Below, in pieces: positions 1 through 10,800 of a stretch of DNA of 64,000 nucleotides. Source of the stretch: Nodosilinea sp. P-1105 (GTDB taxonomy: Bacteria > Cyanobacteriota > Cyanobacteriia > Phormidesmidales > Phormidesmidaceae); the NCBI RefSeq assembly GCF_012911975.1, contig NZ_SMDQ01000012.1, positions 1 to 64,000 of the forward strand, written 5' to 3'. Below the pieces are notes generated by a model that was not told the origin of the DNA, did no database searches, and saw only the letters and a list, made by a program, of their open reading frames with translations. The position numbers and the translations under genes were made by a program. How positions within the stretch are numbered: position 1 is the stretch's first letter; every line of letters starts with the position of its first letter.

Positions 1-29
1 TCCTTGAGTTGCACCATACACCTGCTCTG

Positions 30-251
30 TCAGAACAGTGCAAATATACTGAAATTCTGTTTATCCGAACAGTATTGGCGCATGGCCGACCAGACCAGTA
101 CTAACTTTTGCCGATGATAGGGGCGTTGCTGGGCGAATTGGCTGGATTCAATCAGCAGTACTGCGGTGTCCTGGCGCTGGTGGTCACAGCTGGCTAACGC
201 CGCTTGCTCTGGCCACAACTGATTGCCTAAAACCCAAACCCCAATGGTCAT
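30..251 (-). pseudogene. Truncated N-terminus of FeS-type (6-4) photolyase/cryptochrome-like protein
   Basis: The reading frame starting at the ATG at 251 begins MTIGVWVLGNQLWPEQ and continues through VLLIES, RPYHRQKLVLVWSAMR. This is the N-terminal alpha/beta (antenna) region of the bacterial FeS-BCP photolyase family (PhrB-like), which binds FAD, a lumazine and a 4Fe-4S cluster in full-length proteins of about 500 residues. After the Met-Arg at about residue 55 the similarity stops, and the frame ends about 18 residues later at position 30. No other frame resumes the family sequence before the window edge. An AGGA lies 9 bases before the ATG, and the gene follows the DUF3082 gene by 26 bases. 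I infer that an insertion or rearrangement broke the gene near position 70. The lost part may lie outside the window. Confidence 0.6.
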
Positions 252-277
252 AGCTGTTCGTCCTAACAACGCCAGCT

Positions 278-601
278 TTATTGTGACGCAGCTGACCCAA
301 ACAGTCGTTGACCCAAAAGTTGCAACCCCAACAGCGCCAACCCCAAGGCCGCGAGACCAAACACCCCCGCTCCCAGGGCGACCATGCCCACCACCAGGGT
401 CCGTACCGCTGCGGTAATATTCACCACCGCCGGGTTGTCGGAGAGCACCGGCTTGGCGGCAAAGGTGGCGGCAATGGAGAGGGTGAGGCGATAGGCCAAT
501 AGGGCAATGGTGCCCGCGATTAAGGAGCCGCTGAAGCACTTCAAGACTTTTGCGATCGGGGCTGGGGTGCCCTGATCAGGTGTGGGGATATCGTCGGCCA
601 T
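278..601 (-). CDS. DUF3082-type small membrane protein
   Basis: This 107-residue protein has two hydrophobic segments (about residues 26-48 and 68-97, the second very rich in Ala, Gly and Leu). It starts MADDIPTPDQGTPAP, a soluble Pro/Asp-rich tail. The layout matches the cyanobacterial DUF3082 family, whose function is unknown to me, and its place immediately after ispE is one I associate with that family. It lies 48 bases downstream of ispE on the same strand and is probably co-transcribed with it. An inner- or thylakoid-membrane location is inferred from the hydrophobic segments only. Confidence 0.7.
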   Translation of the reverse strand: MADDIPTPDQGTPAPIAKVLKCFSGSLIAGTIALLAYRLTLSIAATFAAKPVLSDNPAVVNITAAVRTLVVGMVALGAGVFGLAALGLALLGLQLLGQRLFGSAASQ

Positions 602-649
602 ACAGTACCATCTCTGTTCTACAGCTATCCTACTGGATTGTTACCCTAG

Positions 650-1594
650 TCACGTTTCGAGCTGAATGCCAGTGGAGGTAAAGGCCGCCGTCCAGACCCC
701 CAGGTCAGGATCGGGGATCTCGACTTTGAGCTGTTGGGCCATGGTCTCTGCGGCTTCCTGGGAGTCTACCAGGGTAAACACGGTAGGCCCCGACCCTGAC
801 ATCAGGGTGCCCAGCCCTCCTAAAGACGCCATGACTGTCTTCAGATGGGCGGTTTTAGGATGGGCGGGCAGCACCACTTTCTCTAAATCGTTGGACAGAT
901 GCTGGCCAATGGCGCCCTTATCCTGGTGGCCAATGGCGGCTACCATGGCCCCCGATCGCACCTGCGATCGCCGTTGTTCAAACCCGGCAGCATCAACCAG
1001 ATAGCTGTCGCCAAACTCGGCCCGGTAGGTCCGGTAGGCCCATGGGGTAGAGACAAATTCGCTGCCATATTTAGCCAGCACCACGTGCAAGCCATCCACC
1101 CCATGTAATGGATCGAGCAGTTCCCCCCGTCCCGTGGCGATCGCCGTGCCGCCGCTAACACAAAACGGTATATCTGAGCCCAATTCGGCCCCCAGGTTTT
1201 GCAATTCCTCTTGGGTTAACCCCAGTTGCCACAGCAAGTCTAGCCCCACCAACACGGAGGCCCCATTGCCAGAGCCCCCGGCTAACCCAGCCCCTACCGG
1301 AATCTGCTTCTCTAAAGTAATTTCGACGCCGCCCAGTTTGGCTATGATTCCTGGAAAGCGGTCTGCCAGTAGGGCAGCGGCCCGATAGGCCAGGTTGGTG
1401 TCATCGGTGGGCACCAGGGGATGGTCGCAGCGCACCCGAATCTCGTCGACGCCGATGCTGCGCACGGTAACTCGATCGGCCAAACTGATGCTCTGCATCA
1501 CCATAATCAGCTCGTGGAAGCCGTCAGGGCGATCGCCGACGATTTCCAAATACAAGTTGATTTTGGCGGCAGCCAGCAGGGTGTAAAGACGCAT
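650..1594 (-). CDS. ispE: 4-diphosphocytidyl-2-C-methyl-D-erythritol kinase
   Basis: IspE phosphorylates CDP-methylerythritol with ATP in the MEP pathway that supplies isoprenoids (carotenoids, phytol, plastoquinone). The 314-residue protein has the GHMP-kinase layout: AAAKINLYLEIVGDRPDGFHEL at the start with the conserved Lys and Asn, the ATP loop PVGAGLAGGSGNGASVL at about residues 97-113 (usual consensus P-x-GAGLGGGSSNAA), the catalytic Asp region LGSDIPFCV near residue 141, and the C-terminal glycine motif MSGSGPTVF near 265. Length is normal for the family. The usual upstream partner rsmA is not adjacent; instead degenerate sequence with a restriction-gene scrap lies upstream. DUF3082 and the photolyase stub follow on the same strand. 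Confidence 0.96.
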   Translation of the reverse strand: MRLYTLLAAAKINLYLEIVGDRPDGFHELIMVMQSISLADRVTVRSIGVDEIRVRCDHPLVPTDDTNLAYRAAALLADRFPGIIAKLGGVEITLEKQIPVGAGLAGGSGNGASVLVGLDLLWQLGLTQEELQNLGAELGSDIPFCVSGGTAIATGRGELLDPLHGVDGLHVVLAKYGSEFVSTPWAYRTYRAEFGDSYLVDAAGFEQRRSQVRSGAMVAAIGHQDKGAIGQHLSNDLEKVVLPAHPKTAHLKTVMASLGGLGTLMSGSGPTVFTLVDSQEAAETMAQQLKVEIPDPDLGVWTAAFTSTGIQLET

Positions 1595-1806
1595 GGAAAA
1601 CTTGGGACACTGCTTCAGGATTGTATCGCCAGATCACCACCGCGATCGCGTTTCAGTCTCGTTGCCGAGATTAGGTGGGTGGCGAGGCCTCGCTGTTTAC
1701 CCTGAAGACATTGCATTTTTAGGTGGCGCTGGGGGCATCGAAGCCGGTGAGCACAGGTTTGCCATCGCGCCAGATGACGGCATAGTGGCCCAGGCCAATT
1801 GCTCCT

Positions 1807-1926
1807 TAGCGGTTCCGCGTAGCGCTCCTCCAAATCCTTCACCCGGTTCGCCAGTTGCTGCGTCACCTGCTCAATTTCGGCGGTAACAGCTCCCCTCAGC
1901 GTGGCCTGCCACTTATCTTCCACCAC
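1807..1926 (-). pseudogene. Scrap of a type I methyltransferase (HsdM) C-terminus
   Basis: On the minus strand about 40 codons read VEDKWQATLRGAVTAEIEQ then VTQQLANRVKDLEERYAEPL. This is the coiled-coil tail typical of one class of type I restriction HsdM subunits (family pattern VEDKW, then a Glu/Leu-rich helix ending ERYAxPL). The match ends abruptly at about 1807. Downstream in another frame a short open tail (about 27 residues ending GKPVLTGFDAPSAT) follows, which I do not recognise. There is no start context or catalytic domain, so this is a relic. It is a different HsdM class from the remnant at 52.1-52.4 kb. Confidence 0.45.
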
Positions 1927-1996
1927 CAGGGTATCAACGCAAGGCGGGAAGCATACACACGGATAGCTCTGTGTATCAGTCTTAGACGATGCCCTT

Positions 1997-2045
1997 CGAC
2001 AGGCTCAGGGCGAACGGTTTCAGCGCGCTCGCCCTGAGCTTGTCG
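1997..2045. repeat. Palindromic TCGACAGGCTCAGGGCGA repeat
   Basis: The arms 1997-2013 (CGACAGGCTCAGGGCGA) and 2029-2045 (TCGCCCTGAGCTTGTCG) are complementary over 17 bases with one G-T pair, around a 15-base loop. The same sequence family recurs at 46864-46880 and 50956-51001. It is a widespread intergenic hairpin type in cyanobacteria and other bacteria. The rest of 1595-2228 holds only the hsdM scrap and the chlH terminator; I see no intact gene. Confidence 0.8.
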
Positions 2046-2178
2046 TTCACGAAGTGGCTCCCAGAGGGAGCAAGCCCATTACTGACGCAACCTGTCCCGG
2101 CTTAAGTTGATACCCATTTTCTACGAAAGGAACCAGATAGACATACTGGTTAATGGCAAGAGCAAATATTCTTAGCGA

Positions 2179-2206
2179 AAAGGGGCAGGATTGCGCCCGC
2201 CCCTTT
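2179..2206 (-). terminator. Intrinsic terminator of chlH
   Basis: A hairpin with perfect 8-bp arms AAAGGGGC (2179-2186) and GCCCCTTT (2199-2206) lies 23 bases past the chlH stop codon. Read on the minus strand the stem ends in a short U-rich tail (TTTCGC). Position and strength suit a terminator for chlH. Confidence 0.65.
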
Positions 2207-2228
2207 CATTCAACTATCCATCCAGGGA

Positions 2229-5200
2229 TTACTCAACCCCTTCGATGCGGTCTTCCACTTCCTGGTAGAGCTCTTGTAGGCGCTCCAGATTTTCATCACT
2301 GGTTTCCCAGTAGCCGCGCCCATTCACCTCCAGCAGGGTCGAGACCATGCGACGGAACGAGTTGGGGTTGAGATCCATCAGCCGCTTACACATCTCCGGG
2401 TCTTGGATGAAGGTGGAGTTGGCATCTTCGTAGACCCAGTTGTCTACCGCCCCAGCGGTCGCTGACCAACCCATGGTATTCACCAATCGCTTGGACAATT
2501 CCCGTACCCCTTCGTAGCCGTGGGACAGCATGCCCTCGTACCACTTGGGATTCAGCATTTTGGTGCGGGCATCCAGGCGGACGGTTTCCGATAGGGTGCG
2601 CACCTGGGCGTTGGCGGTGGTGGTGTCGGCAATGTAGGCCGACGGCGCTTTGCCATCCCCCCGCAGGTTAGCCACCACTTTAGTGGGGTCAGAATCGAAG
2701 TAATGGGACACATCGGTAAGGGAAATCTCCGAGGAGTCCAGGTTTTGGAAGGTGGCTTCCGCTGTCTTTAGGGCCGACTCAAACAGACCCCGATTGCTGT
2801 CCATAATGCCGGGGTTGTCGGAATTGAAGGCAAAGGACTTGCGCTTCAGGTACATCTCTTGCAGTTCGGCTTCGTTTTCCCAGGTGCTGTTTTCTACCGC
2901 CAGGTTGACGTTAGAGGCATAGGAACCAGAGGCGTTGGAGAAGATCCGGGTAGCGGCCTGACGCAGGTCAATACCCATCTCTTCGGCTTGCTGCAGGGCG
3001 TGCTTGCGGACAAAGTTCATCTCCAGGGGCTCGTTGGCTTCGGCGGCCATTTTCACCGCTCGATCCAACAGGGCCATCTGGTTAATGAACAGATCCCGGA
3101 AGACCCCAGAACAATTGACCACAATGTCAACCCGAGGCCGCCCCAATTCCTCTAGGGAAATTAGCTCTAGTTTATTCACTCGGCCCAAGGAATCGGGCAC
3201 GGGCTTCACCCCGACAAACCAAAGCATCTGGGCCAGGGATTCACCGTAGGTTTTGATGTTATCAGTGCCCCACAGCACGGTGGCGATAGTTTCGGGGTAG
3301 GCCCCACCGTTTTCCTGCCGCTGCCGTTCTAGCAGGCGTTCTACCACCAGTTTGGCTGATTGTACGGCCGCCGTCGTGGGAATGGACTGAGGATCTAACG
3401 CGTGGATGTTCTTGCCCGTGGGCAGTACATCTGGGTTACGGATGGGGTCGCCACCGGGGCCGGGGAGAATATATTCCCCTTCCAAAGCTTGGAGCAGACC
3501 GCCCAGCTCGTTGTCGGCACAGACTTGCTCTAGGCAAAACTCCAAATATTCCATCAGCGGTTTGACCGCTTCACTGTCCACGTTTTTGTAGCCCGCATCA
3601 TTCAGGGCTTTGATCCAGGGTTCTTTGCGGCCAATGTTGAGGAAGTTGAGCCGCGACACCATGGTCACCCGTCCTTCGGCGTCGATCTGCTCGTGCACCA
3701 GGGCGGCGACGGCGGCCCGCACCCCCTGATTGATGTCGTATAGCAGTTGCACGTCGTCCAGGTGACCGCGATCGCTATTACTGTAAATGTCGTCAATATC
3801 GCGATCGAGGCTCTCAGCAATAATCCGCTGCAGGCTCTTGATGCCATCCTCATCGCGATCGAGGCCAGCGATGTTGACCAGGGTGGCGATCGCCTCTTCA
3901 GCCGTAGGGGGTTTACCCACCACATGTAGCCCGCAGGGCAATAGCCGTGACTCAATCTCCATCAGCTTGATGTAAATTTTGCCCACCAGGTTATCCCGCT
4001 CCTCCGCAGACAAGTCGCCCGCATCGGCTGCCGGCAGAGGGACGTCCCGATCCAAATTGCAGACCCGCGCCGTCTCCACGATCGCATTGACAATCTGTAC
4101 CGCTCGACCGCTTTCCTTATTGCCCTGGTAGGAAGCAATCAACTCGCTCAGTTCCTTTAACCCCTTATATAACCCGGCATTTTCAGCGGGGGGGGTTAGG
4201 TAGCTAATGATTTCGGCGTAGCCTCGGCGCTTAGCGATGGTGGCCTCTGAGGGGTTGTTGGCGGCGTAGTAGTAAAGGTTGGGGATACTGCCGATCAGGT
4301 TGTCAGGGTAGCAGGTACCAGACATGCCCATCTGTTTACCGGGCATAAACTCCAGAGAGCCGTGGGTGCCAAAATGTAGCACCGCATCCGCCCCCCAAAT
4401 TTTGTTAAGGAAAGTGTAATAGGCGGCAAACCCATGGTGGGGGCTAGCGGAGCGGGAAAATAGCAGCCGCATCGGGTCGCCCTCGTAGCCAAAGGTGGGC
4501 TGCACCCCAATAAACACGTTGCCAAAGGCTTTACCGTACACCAACATATTTTCGCCATCGGTGTTCAGGGTGCCTGGCGGTGGCCCCCAGTTGTCTTCCA
4601 ACCGTTCGGCATAGGGGGTAAGGGCCTGATACTCCCGTACCGGCATGCGGTAGGCAATATTCAACTCTGGGCTGGCATACTGGGCCTGGGCATCGTGGAT
4701 CACCTCTTGCAGCAAGGCCTCTGGCGAGTCGGGCAGATCCTGGACGTCATAGCCATTCCGCTTCATCGCCTCCAGGACTTTATAAATGGAGCCGAACACA
4801 TCCAGATAGGCGGCGGTGCCCACATTGCCCTTGTCTGGAGGGAAGCTGAACACAGTAATGGCCAGCTTTTTGTCCACCTTGGGCTTGCGCCGCAGGGTAG
4901 CCCACTTCATGGCCCGCTGGGTAATGGATTCAATCCGGTCTTGTAGGGAAATGGCCCGACCAGTGAGTCCATCGCGGCCTGACAGTACAATCGGCTCGAT
5001 CGCCCCATCTAGCTCCGGAATCGCCATCTGTAGCGCCACCTGAATCGGGTGCAGCCCCAGGTCACTGTCTTCCCACTCTTCGGTGGTTTGGAAGACCAGG
5101 GGTAGGGCCACCATGTAGGGTCGGTTAAGACGCTTCAAGGTTTCGATCGCTTTGGGGTGATCTTGGCGAGCCGGGCCACCCACTAGGGCAAAGCCCGTCA

Positions 5201-6230
5201 AGGACACCACTGAATCCACAATCGCCTTCTCAGGATTTAGGGGATCAAAGAAATAGGCATCCACCGGTTTAGAGAAATCTAAGCCCCCAGCAAACACTGG
5301 AATCACCTTAGCTCCCATGTACTCAAATTCCTGCACCATGGCGACATAGTGGGCTTCGTCGCCAGTTACCAGGTGGGTACGTTGCAGCACCAGGCCGATG
5401 GTAGGAGCCAGGGGATCCTTAAGATCCTCAGAAATATCACGACGGGAGCCGTACCAGTTCAAGTACTCCTTAATATCCTCAAACATGGTGGGAGCCATGG
5501 GGTGCCAGATACCCATGTCAGGGTAGGTGACAGGCTCTTCGTACTCCAGGCTACCTTCCCCCTGGGGGGCCCCTTCAATCGGCTTGTCGGTGATCACATA
5601 GCGATCGGCCAACATCAGCAAAAAGTTTTCCAGGTTATCGGGGGACCCCCCCAGCCAGTATTGGAAACTCAGCATAAAGTTGCGGGCATCCTGAGCCTTT
5701 TCCACCGGTAGGTACTTCAAGACCTTAGGCAGGGTGCGCAGCAACTTTAACATGGCATCTTGAAAGCCAGCCCCAGAGTTTTCTTTGCGCTTTTTCATGA
5801 ACGAGGCGATCGCACTCTTTGACTGACCCAACTGGGCCATGGAAAAGCTACCCATCTTGTTCAGGCGCATCACCTGGGGCATGGAGGGGAAGCACACCGC
5901 CACATCCAGTTGATCGCGCACAGGGGTGACCGCCTCCACCACCTTGTCGGCCAGATCTTCAATAAAGATGAGCGAAGCAATGAATATATTGGCATCGGCC
6001 ACATCTTGCTTAAACGCCTCGTAGTTGTTGGCGTCCCGTAGTTCTTCAATTAGGTAACCATTCACCTCAATAGCCACCTGGGAATTGTTGGCATTGATGG
6101 CTCGAATGGCTGAGGACAGAGCACTCTGATACTGAGGCTCTAAAACCACATAGACCACTTTGACTAACAACCGCCCGTTCAGTTGCTCGGGGGCAATGTG
6201 TCTCACAGTGGGCTTGACGTGGGTGAACAT
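2229..6230 (-). CDS. chlH: Magnesium chelatase subunit H
   Basis: ChlH is the porphyrin-binding catalytic subunit of Mg-chelatase. It works with the AAA+ subunits ChlI and ChlD (and Gun4) to insert Mg2+ into protoporphyrin IX, the first committed step of chlorophyll synthesis. The 1333-residue length is normal. It starts [19 protein letters not shown], as cyanobacterial ChlH does, and carries the CobN/ChlH signature stretches, for example [16 protein letters not shown] near residue 640 with the conserved His-Phe-Gly-Thr-His-Gly and the Glu after it. It is soluble or loosely membrane-associated. The gene stands alone, with a terminator behind it and a 446-base leader in front. The gene occupies nearly 4 kb with no frame damage. 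Confidence 0.98.
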   Translation of the reverse strand: MFTHVKPTVRHIAPEQLNGRLLVKVVYVVLEPQYQSALSSAIRAINANNSQVAIEVNGYLIEELRDANNYEAFKQDVADANIFIASLIFIEDLADKVVEAVTPVRDQLDVAVCFPSMPQVMRLNKMGSFSMAQLGQSKSAIASFMKKRKENSGAGFQDAMLKLLRTLPKVLKYLPVEKAQDARNFMLSFQYWLGGSPDNLENFLLMLADRYVITDKPIEGAPQGEGSLEYEEPVTYPDMGIWHPMAPTMFEDIKEYLNWYGSRRDISEDLKDPLAPTIGLVLQRTHLVTGDEAHYVAMVQEFEYMGAKVIPVFAGGLDFSKPVDAYFFDPLNPEKAIVDSVVSLTGFALVGGPARQDHPKAIETLKRLNRPYMVALPLVFQTTEEWEDSDLGLHPIQVALQMAIPELDGAIEPIVLSGRDGLTGRAISLQDRIESITQRAMKWATLRRKPKVDKKLAITVFSFPPDKGNVGTAAYLDVFGSIYKVLEAMKRNGYDVQDLPDSPEALLQEVIHDAQAQYASPELNIAYRMPVREYQALTPYAERLEDNWGPPPGTLNTDGENMLVYGKAFGNVFIGVQPTFGYEGDPMRLLFSRSASPHHGFAAYYTFLNKIWGADAVLHFGTHGSLEFMPGKQMGMSGTCYPDNLIGSIPNLYYYAANNPSEATIAKRRGYAEIISYLTPPAENAGLYKGLKELSELIASYQGNKESGRAVQIVNAIVETARVCNLDRDVPLPAADAGDLSAEERDNLVGKIYIKLMEIESRLLPCGLHVVGKPPTAEEAIATLVNIAGLDRDEDGIKSLQRIIAESLDRDIDDIYSNSDRGHLDDVQLLYDINQGVRAAVAALVHEQIDAEGRVTMVSRLNFLNIGRKEPWIKALNDAGYKNVDSEAVKPLMEYLEFCLEQVCADNELGGLLQALEGEYILPGPGGDPIRNPDVLPTGKNIHALDPQSIPTTAAVQSAKLVVERLLERQRQENGGAYPETIATVLWGTDNIKTYGESLAQMLWFVGVKPVPDSLGRVNKLELISLEELGRPRVDIVVNCSGVFRDLFINQMALLDRAVKMAAEANEPLEMNFVRKHALQQAEEMGIDLRQAATRIFSNASGSYASNVNLAVENSTWENEAELQEMYLKRKSFAFNSDNPGIMDSNRGLFESALKTAEATFQNLDSSEISLTDVSHYFDSDPTKVVANLRGDGKAPSAYIADTTTANAQVRTLSETVRLDARTKMLNPKWYEGMLSHGYEGVRELSKRLVNTMGWSATAGAVDNWVYEDANSTFIQDPEMCKRLMDLNPNSFRRMVSTLLEVNGRGYWETSDENLERLQELYQEVEDRIEGVE

Positions 6231-6676
6231 GCAGTAAAACTCCTTTTGCTGCTAATGCTGTGGGCGAACCAGCCATGACACCGGTTTCAACCGGCCGTTT
6301 GACCGGCTTTGACCACCGAACAAAACGTCATGAAGAAATATTTCGCAATGGAAGCAAAGTCAAAGACCTATACATGTTTGTATCAGAAAACCCTGTGCCA
6401 TAAGGCTTAGGGGAGTCAGGCGACACAAATTGAAATATACAGGCCAGCGCTCTGTAAAGAAAATTTACAGTGAATCAGCGGTGGTTGTCTCATTTTTGTT
6501 TCAAAACGTTAAATAAAATCTGGTCAGATAAAATATTACCAATCCATCCCCCTAGCCCAGGTCTGGGCTGACTCAGAATTTAGGTCACTTCAGACAAAGT
6601 TAGACCGTTAGGGAGTAAACCCCCTGGCCCATCACAAATGCCTACTGAACCAGACTGGTAAACTCGGCTCGCTGGC
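6231..6676. other. Upstream region of chlH, no gene
   Basis: No credible coding frame is present. Two small symmetric sites are visible: TACATGTTTGTA near 6371-6382, and CTGTAAA (6452-6458) paired with TTTACAG (6464-6470) around GAAAA. Both lie upstream of chlH on its strand and could be regulator sites or part of the end of a transcript. The sequence alone does not tell which. Confidence 0.35.
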
Positions 6677-7411
6677 TTAGGTCGGCCTGACGGCACTACC
6701 CACAAGGGCCTGCTGATAGGTTTTAATCGCCATGGTGATATTGGTCTGCCGATCGCCCCGTTGGCGATCGCTGTAGGCTGCTGCTAAACGGTTCAGTACC
6801 CAACTCCAGGCGGGTGTATTGGCCGGAATCATGGGTAGGGCTTGCTCGTAAGCAGCGATCGCCTGCTCTAGGTTTTCATCTGGATCCCCGATTGTCCGCT
6901 GCTCATAAGCCATTCCTAGGCCGGTCAGGGTAACCGGCCAAAGGGTGTTGTCTGGGGTTTGAATGGCCCGAGCCTGGCGATAAAGATGAATGGCTTTTTC
7001 CAAGTTATCTGCCCGGTTCCCTTGGCGGCGATGGCGATAGGCGGTGGCCAAATTATTGATGGTGGTGGCCCAGTCACTGGGATCGGCCGTCGGGGTGATG
7101 TGGTCTAGGGTGAGGCTATAGACCGCGATCGCCAGCTCGATCTGAGCCACTGGGTCGGTTAACGGGCATTGCTGCATAACTGTGCCAAACGTGGCCATCA
7201 CCCGAGTCGCCAGCCCAGGATTAGCGGGGTAAGCCTGTAACCAAGCGTCGGCGGCCACGGGTAGGGCCGATAACAACTGGTCCAAAGGGGCTTGGGGGGG
7301 ATGGACTAGCAACCAGCGATGAATCACCGGCAGATCTCCTTCCGCTTGAGCAATGCCTTGCCAACAGGACAGCAGCCAGGCAACCGATGGATGTGAAGCG
7401 GGTATTTGCAT
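6677..7411 (-). CDS. TPR-repeat protein
   Basis: This 244-residue protein ends in a run of tetratricopeptide-like repeats from about residue 125, with the recurrent pattern WATTINNLATAYRHRRQGNR then A-x-x-Y-x-Q-A seen three times (about residues 128-167, 170-205, 208-240). The same style of repeat is found in cyanobacterial CHAT-protease-associated and signalling proteins. The first 120 residues are Pro/Leu-rich and not recognised. The protein is short for this class and may be a fragment or a stand-alone scaffold. The gene is transcribed towards chlH and diverges from the sensor kinase gene. Partners are unknown. Confidence 0.65.
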   Translation of the reverse strand: MQIPASHPSVAWLLSCWQGIAQAEGDLPVIHRWLLVHPPQAPLDQLLSALPVAADAWLQAYPANPGLATRVMATFGTVMQQCPLTDPVAQIELAIAVYSLTLDHITPTADPSDWATTINNLATAYRHRRQGNRADNLEKAIHLYRQARAIQTPDNTLWPVTLTGLGMAYEQRTIGDPDENLEQAIAAYEQALPMIPANTPAWSWVLNRLAAAYSDRQRGDRQTNITMAIKTYQQALVGSAVRPT

Positions 7412-7801
7412 AGCAAGTTTCCAAACACTGAATACTGAATTAGGAACGTTGGCCCCATCGTCGTGGCCAGTCGTGGTTTTCTATCGCCAAGGGCTAGGAG
7501 ATGATCTGTAGGGGCTGACATGTCCTCAGCAACGGGGCGGTGGCGATAGGGTCGGCTTCAGACCGGCTAGCCGCCATTCCCTAAACCCTGAGCCACTTTC
7601 TCAAGTGGGCGATCGCAACAGGGCTCTCGATATCAGCACAGAATCAACACCGATCTCTCAGGGATTTACTGAAGCGATCTCAGGTATCTCCCGATACAGG
7701 CTAAGACAAATCACCACTAGGGTAGGGATAGGGAAGGATCGTCTCGCGTATCGGTGCTTCCTGACAGGCCAAGTTCACCCCAGCTATCGACGGTCCTCGT
7801 C
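7412..7801. other. Divergent intergenic region, nothing recognised
   Basis: About 390 bases separate the TPR gene (minus) from the sensor kinase gene (plus). I see no coding frame, strong hairpin or recognisable binding site. It must carry both promoters. Confidence 0.4.
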
Positions 7802-10800
7802 ATGTCTAACCTCGAGCTCACCCACCTAGCGACTACCCTGGATCACTCATTACTCTGGGGTTTAGGAGATGACCCCGTAGCCGTGTCCCAGGCGACTACC
7901 CTGCAAACGGTCATTGCCCATTTAGGGGATGAGGCCCGCAATAACAGTTGTGTCTTGGTGGTGCAGAATGAGCGCCTGGTGGGGCTCGTGACCGAACGGG
8001 ATGTGATTCGCCTGATGGCCAATGGGGTTGCCTTAAATCATTCCATCGGTCAGTACATGACCGATTCCCTGGCCACCCTATCGGTCGATCAGCAGCTGAA
8101 TCCATTGGCTATCTTGAACCTGATGCGACAGCGGCAAATTCACCACCTGCCCTTGGTGGATGATGATCATCGCCCGGTGCGGCTGATCACCACAAATTCC
8201 TTGCAACAGGTGCTGCCACCGCCCCATGTGCTGAAGCTGCAAACGGCGCGATCGCACATGATTCATCATTTGGTTACAGCTAAAACCACAGATTCTGCCC
8301 TGTCCGCCGCCCTGTCCCTGGCCGAATATCAGGTCAATAGCATTGTGGTGGTCAGTGGCCCTGAGGATGGCCCTGCCATAGTAGCAGGGCTGGTGCTGCG
8401 CCAAGATGTGCTGCGGTTCCAGGCGCGTCAGCTGGATTTGGCTGAACTGCCGGTACAAGCGATTATGCGGGATGCTCAGTTTTGCCTGAAACCGACTGAT
8501 TCCCTCTGGCTGGCCTACCAGGTCATGCAGCAGCGGCACTTACCCTGTTTGCTGGTGGTGACGCCCCAGCAGCAGCCTATCGGCATGATTACCCAGGCCG
8601 ATCTGCTCTCCAGTCTTGATCCCAGCGAAATACAGAACTCCTTTAGTCAGCTGTGGCAATCGTTTCGCCGCTCTGACAGCGAACAGGTTACCCTTTGGAA
8701 GAGTCACAACTCTGAACTGGAGCGGTTGGTCCAGACTCGTACTGAACAGCTGGAAGAACAGGTCAAAGGCGATCGCCTCTTGACCACCTTGACCCAGCGG
8801 ATTCATGAATCTTTAGATGCCCACGACATCCTATCGACCACGGTGTCAGAGGTGCGACAACTGCTGCAAGCGGATCGCACCTTAATCTATCAATTTGAGA
8901 CGACGGCCCGGGGGACAGTCGTAGAAGAAGCCGTCATCCCCCCCTGGAAACCGCTATTAGGCCAGGTGATCAACGATGACTGCTTTGACAAACATTGGGC
9001 CGAAGCCTACCGGTATGGGCGGATTCAGGCCGTAGACGATATTGAACAGGCTGGGCTGAGTGCTTGCCACATCACCATGCTAAGCCAGTTGCAGGTGAAA
9101 GCTAATTTGGTTGTACCGATTGTCTGCGATCGCAAGCTATGGGGCCTACTGGTGATTCACCAGTGCCGTGGCACTCGCCGCTGGCGCGATTGGGAAGTTC
9201 GCCTGATTGAACAGCTCGCCCGATCTGTCGCCATCGCCATTCGCCAATCGGAGTTGTACCAACAGTTGCAAGCGGATTTAGAGGCCCGCAAACAGTACCA
9301 AATTCATTTACAGCAGCTGAATGATGAATTAGAACAGCGGGTCGAGGCCCGCACCGCCTCCTGGCGACAGGTGACCGAGCAACTGCAGCAGGAGGTCGAC
9401 CAACGACGGCAGGCCGAAACGGCTTTGGCCAAGGCCAATCAACAACTGCAAGCGGTGCTAGATGCCGTACCCGCCATGGTGTCTTGGGTAACAGTCGATG
9501 GTTATTACCTGGGTTGCAACCACCGCCTAGCGGCTGCGTTTAACCTCACCCCAGCCGATTTTATTGGCCAGCCGGTGGGCTTTTTGAATCAGCCTTCATC
9601 CCCCTTCGGAACGTTTGCAGATCGCTTTTTATCCGGGTCTAACGACACCGCCAGTGAGGAAATTCAGTTTGCCGTCAACGGGGTGGCCAACCATTGGCTG
9701 TTGGCGGCCCAAAAGTACGACCAAGGTAAGGCAGCGGTGTTTGTGGGATTAAATATTAGCGATCGCGAGCAAGCCAAAGCTGCCCTGCAAGAAAGTGAAC
9801 TTAAATTTCGCAGCCTGGTGGAACAAACCAACGACTGGGTTTGGGAATTAGATCAGCAGCTTCAGTTTATGTATGTGAACCCCAGGGCCACAGAAATCCT
9901 GGGCTATGGGGCTGAGGCCATTCTGCAGCGGGGCTTTATCGACTTCATGGCCACAGATGAGGCGGTGCGATTTAGCACCATTCTTAGCTATTTCACCCAG
10001 CGGCAAGCCCCCTTTACCCAGATCGAAGCCACCTGCCTGGGGCCGAACGGCGAGCCGGTAGTCCTGGAAATCAGCGGCTCACCGATCTTTAGCCCCGAGG
10101 GGCGGTTTCAAGGGTATCGCGGTATTACCCGCGACATCACCGAGCGCAAGCAAATTGAGCTGGACATTCGCAAAGCCCTCACCAAAGAGAAAGAACTGAG
10201 CGAGCTGAAAACTCGGTTTATTTCCATGGCCTCCCACGAATTTCGCACCCCCCTGACCACGATCATGGCCTCTGCCGAAACCCTGGAACGCTATCGACAT
10301 AAATTTTCAGAAGAGAAACAAGTGGCCGTCCTAAAACGGATTCAAACCTCAGTCAATCATGTTATTGGTCTGCTAAATGATGTGCTGACGGTGGGCAAAG
10401 CCGAGGCAGGTAAACTGGCTTACCAGCCGGAACCCTTAGATATTCAACAGTTTTGTCTAGAGCTGATCGACGAAATTCAGTTCGCCCAGTCTCCGCCGAT
10501 TACCCCAATCAAGGCGGTGTGTACCGGCGAGTCATTCCAGGTAATGGCAGATGAAAAACTGCTGCGTCACATGGTGTTGAACCTGCTGTCTAATGCGGTC
10601 AAATATTCCCCTGACCATACCCCCATCACCCTAGAACTAGACTGCCGCGATCGCCAAATTACTATCCAGGTCACCGACCGGGGCATTGGTATTCCCACTG
10701 AGGACCAAGTCAAATTATTCGAGGCGTTTCATCGAGCCCATAATGTGGGCAATATCTCGGGTACAGGGCTGGGTCTGGTCATTGCCAAACGAGCAGTACA

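Noticed and set aside
1615-1806. Extension of the HsdM scrap as a 103-residue protein
   Set aside because: After ERYAEPL the frame has no family similarity and is Cys/Arg/His-rich, as in a non-coding frame. Only about 40 codons are supported.
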